This document shows positions 50,201 to 54,700 of a stretch of DNA of 64,000 nucleotides, piece by piece. Origin of the DNA: Diphasiastrum complanatum. Taxonomy: Eukaryota > Streptophyta > Lycopodiopsida > Lycopodiales > Lycopodiaceae. The stretch spans positions 46,690,042-46,754,041 of the forward strand of contig CM055099.1 of the NCBI GenBank assembly GCA_029204225.1, in the 5' to 3' direction. Under the pieces are notes generated by a model. The model searched no databases. It was not told the origin of the DNA and saw only the letters and a list, made by a program, of their open reading frames with translations. The translations under genes were made by a program, and so were the position numbers. Position 1 is the stretch's first letter. Each line of letters starts with the position of its first letter.

Positions 50201-51697
50201 TGTCACTTTCTTAAACCCTCACTCTTAGAAATTTCTTGAATACTAGACATCAGACTAACTTCATATGATTCCTTCTAGCATGAAGTTATTCTTTTGAAGG
50301 ACTATTATCATGACGTGAATTACTAGTATGAATAAGGCTTGAAATTCAAGTAAATTCCAGAGGGATTGTGTTTCAATTTCTTAAACCCAAGTTATCTCTT
50401 TTACATAGATGAATTTCAGATCGGTGATGGTTACTGTCACTCGGGTTGAAAACATTTGAAAGAAAAGTCCCGGTTGTAATAGAGTGAATCCTTGTGGAAG
50501 GCACTTATTATTGACTTTTCATGATTCTAAATATTTTTGTGTCCTCTCTCCAGCTAACTTTTATAGAAATTTGGAAATTTCTTCAAAAGGGAGGGGGTGG
50601 GGGGGGTGGGGGTGAAGTGATAGGATGTATAAGTAGTACAGAGAAAGATCCTAAGCTACTATTCCCAATTTTGTCAAGGATTAGAGTAATTTTAAATCTT
50701 GAATGTCTATATTGGATCAATCTAATCTTAGTTTGAGTAAGTTATGGACTCGGCTCATTACATTCGTCGCACCCATTTACATTTAATTTACTTTATGCAT
50801 AAGCAGGCCTTGGGCCCTTTTTTATTCATTAGTGACACTAAGACTATATGGTTGGCCTTTGGCGTTATTACTCATTATTAGGCCATTTGGACATATTACT
50901 GGAGAGTGGGGGCCTTCTTGGAGGGCGCACTATTTTCCCTCCCAGTTGGGCCCTAGCCACCGGAAGCTTCCTTTTAGGGCTTCCTCTTGGCTATAAGTTT
51001 GTTATTCAGCTGATGATATTGATCTCTCTCTTTAGTCTCCTTAATCTCTCTCTTTCCTGCTTTCTAGGGTTAAGTCTTGCTTATGTGATGCTTTCATAGC
51101 TTAGCTCTAGATCAGCTGTGGCTATATTTGTAACTTGGTATCAGAGCACTTTCCTGTGCACTACTTTTTCAGATTTAGTAGAGGTTGTCCAGTGCCCTAC
51201 TAACCCATCACTTTTGTCGATTTTTTATCATCAATTTTCCATCGTTTTTTCAGATTTAGTAGAGGCTGTCCAACGCCCTACTAACCCATCACTTTCGTCG
51301 ATCTTTTCATCAGATTTCCATCATTTTTCTAGATTTGGTACAGGCTGGCCAGCGCCCTACTACCTTGTCACTTTCGTCGATTTTCTCCACCCATTTGTTG
51401 CCCATTTCGTGGCTTGATTGGAGGCTGTCCAATGCCCTACCTCATCACCATTTTCAGCGGTTCTCTCCATTTTTTTTTCAGGTTATGTGCGTATTTTGGT
51501 AGCTACTGCCCAGCGCCCTACTACCTTTCCATCTTCGACGGATTTCTCCCCCGATTTGCTGTCCATTTTGCTGATTGTTTGGAGGCTGTCCAGCGCCCTA
51601 CTTCATCACCATTTTCGGCGGTTTTTCAATCATGTTGCAGGACATTTGTGGATCTTACTAGCTGCTGCCCAGCACCCATTTTCAGCTTGGATCTTCA

Positions 51698-51760
<63 letters not shown>

Positions 51761-54700
51761 AGCCTCTTATCCAAAAATCACCCAATTCCGTAATCGTTTG
51801 CTATTCCAAATTGCCAAAATCCTGCAGCCTGTTCATCGCTGCCCCAGCCCTTCCTTCCTGTCACTTTCACCTATTATTTCAAAGTCTATCAAAGGCTCTC
51901 TAGCGCTCATCCTCAACCACATTTCATGGAATTCCGACTCTGTTTGATATTCCAATTTGACATTTCCCTCCTGGCTGTCCAGCGCATTTTTACAGCCTTC
52001 ATTTTCACTTTTTCCATTTGTTGATTGCTGCCCTTTCTTAGCTGTGATAATATTGGTTTAAATAGACTAATTTGGGGTGACGACAAGAGTCCGCTCCCTC
52101 AAGTTTTCGTCTATTCCTTCCACTATCATTATGGCACATTCACCTACCTCGAGTGAATCTATTAAGGAAAACTTATCCGATCAGTTTCGGCGCATGGATG
52201 ATACCCTTTCTGGCCTCATTCTTCGCTTCGATACAGTTATGACTGGCTTTGCTACTATGCAGTCACATATTGATTCTTTACAACCTCATGGTCCTGGAAA
52301 AGCTCTTGTCTTTCCTTCATTTGGGACTCCCCCTCCATGTGGATTTCCATCTTCTATTAGTCAGCCTGGTGGTGGACCGTTCATTCCACCTAACCCACCT
52401 CCTGGTTTCTATCCACACTTTGCTCGAGATTTTCGTGATATGGTACAGCTTGCTACCTATTCCGGTTCCTTTGACGGGAACTTATTAGAGAATTGGTTTG
52501 CTAAGCTTGACACATATTTTTAGATTTACCCTAAGACTGATCCTCAGAAGATCCAGTTGGCTGCTTCACACTTAGATGGATGCGCCGCCACGTGGTGGCG
52601 AGTTTATCGAGCTGATCCTGATCGGGAAGGGCTCCATATATGGCATACCTTTCGCCGTGACCTCCGTCATGCTATGATTGATCCTCAATGGCTCGACCGC
52701 CAACGTGATACATTCCGTAGTCTCACTCAGACCAGTGACCTTGCTTTTTATACAGATCAGTTTATGGAGCTTTATTATCTTTTCACAGATCCACCGGCCA
52801 CCGAGCTTATTTCTCGTTATATTGCTGGGCTTCATGGTGCCTTATGTTACGATGTTTCTTCCTTCCGTCCTCCCACGCTTGTTGAGGCGATGTCTCTTGC
52901 CAGTACTTTACAGCACAAGTACTCTGACACCCTTCCTTCCCGCTTCTCCCGACCCCGTCCTTCTGCTTCAGCTTTTCCCGCTATGTCCACCCCTACACCT
53001 GCCCCTTCAGTTCCAGCTCCTTGCATTGTACCTTCATCTCCTCGTCCTCCGACCCCTCGACCTGCTTTTGTCCGACGTTACACGTCTGCAAAGTTCGCTG
53101 ACCTTCAGGATCCTATATCACACAGTTTGAGCGAGTTGCCTGATTTACTTGAAATAGTTATTGATCTTCCTGAGCTCGTCATTGTATCCCATAGTGAGTC
53201 ATAGTCACATATACAGGTTCCTACTAATGCTGATTCACATATACAAGTTGCGGTTGATATGGTCTTTGATACTGATATAGCATGCTGTGATACTATTGAT
53301 GATGTTGTTCCATGCTTTGATATTGTTGTTGAGTACTTTGATGCTACTCGTGTTCTTGAGCGCCATGCTATAGATGTTGTCGCCTATGCTCCTTATTTCG
53401 ATATTATTCATGGGTCTACGGTTTCAAATGCTTTGGCTATTCCAGTAGATCTCCATATGGCATACGACTGGTTCTCTTCACTTGGTACTGCTGCTGTGGA
53501 TCTTTCTCAGCAGACACTTTCCTTTACTCATGTATCTTCTTTCGCTTTACTCCATGGATCTCTGCTTGATGATCTCTTTATGATCCATGATTCCTAGCAT
53601 ATCGCTTGCTTTTCCATGCTATTACAGCGTGCCTGTCATCCTACTTATGTTCCTACTCCTTGGTGCTGGTCTTCCGATACTGCTATCTTTTCTTGGGGCA
53701 CCTATATCACTAAGTTTGCACATATGGTTGATGGTTACGTGTATGATGCGGCTATTCGCAATGAGTGTCCATCCCTTTTCCACTTTCCTTATTGGCTTCT
53801 TGTTGCTGATGCAGTTCTACCTTCTCGGGCTTTTTGGATACCTTGGTATGATGTCCCTAACTTTTGGGCTGATCCTCTACTATCTTGGGCATTACGGATA
53901 CCTTGGCATTCCTGGTTGCTGCTTGATCATTCTACTTCTGATGGGCAGTCTGAGGTCCTTAACAGGATCCTTGAGGATTATTTACGCCATTTTGTTACTC
54001 ATTTTGGGAAGGATTGGGATCAGCATTTATGTTTAGCAAAGTATAGATATAATAGCTCTGTTAGTACCGGCACAGGTGTCTCACCATTTTTATTATCTCA
54101 TGGCTATGCACCTCTTTTACCTGGCATTCCTCTCCCTCCTGAGGATACACCTGTCACACTTGCATCTTTTCTATCAGGTGCTCGAGAGCTTATTACCCGG
54201 GCCAGTTCTCATTTACAGCATGTTCAACAGCGTTATCAGACCTCAGTTGATCGTCACCGCCGCCATGTTGAGTTTCAGCTTGGAGATATGGTTTATCTAC
54301 GCCTACGGTTTGCACGTCATCATTTTGTCCAGGGCCATGCTTCTACTGAGAAGCTTGCACCACGTTATTATGGGCCTTATCGCATTTTGGAGGTTCTTAG
54401 TCCAGTTACATATCGCTTACAGCTTCCTGCTTCCACATGCGCCTGTGATGTATTCCATGTTAGTTTATTACGTGCTGCTATTGAGGATCACGCTCCTTGT
54501 GATGCTAAGTTTTCTACTACTCCAAAGTTATTTCCATTTTTACCTGCTGCTATATTACAGGTTCGTCTATACCATAGTCGACGCCGCCGACAGATTCAGT
54601 TTTTGGTCCAGTGGGAGGAGGCCACATGGGAGCCTATTGATGTCTTTTATCATACACGATCACTTGCGGATCAGGCTCGTGCTCTTGCTGCACTTGTTGA

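Noticed and set aside
51414-51947. 177-codon frame with Ser/Leu repeats
   Set aside because: It lies in the untranslated leader and reads through a CT microsatellite and tandem repeats; no gag similarity.
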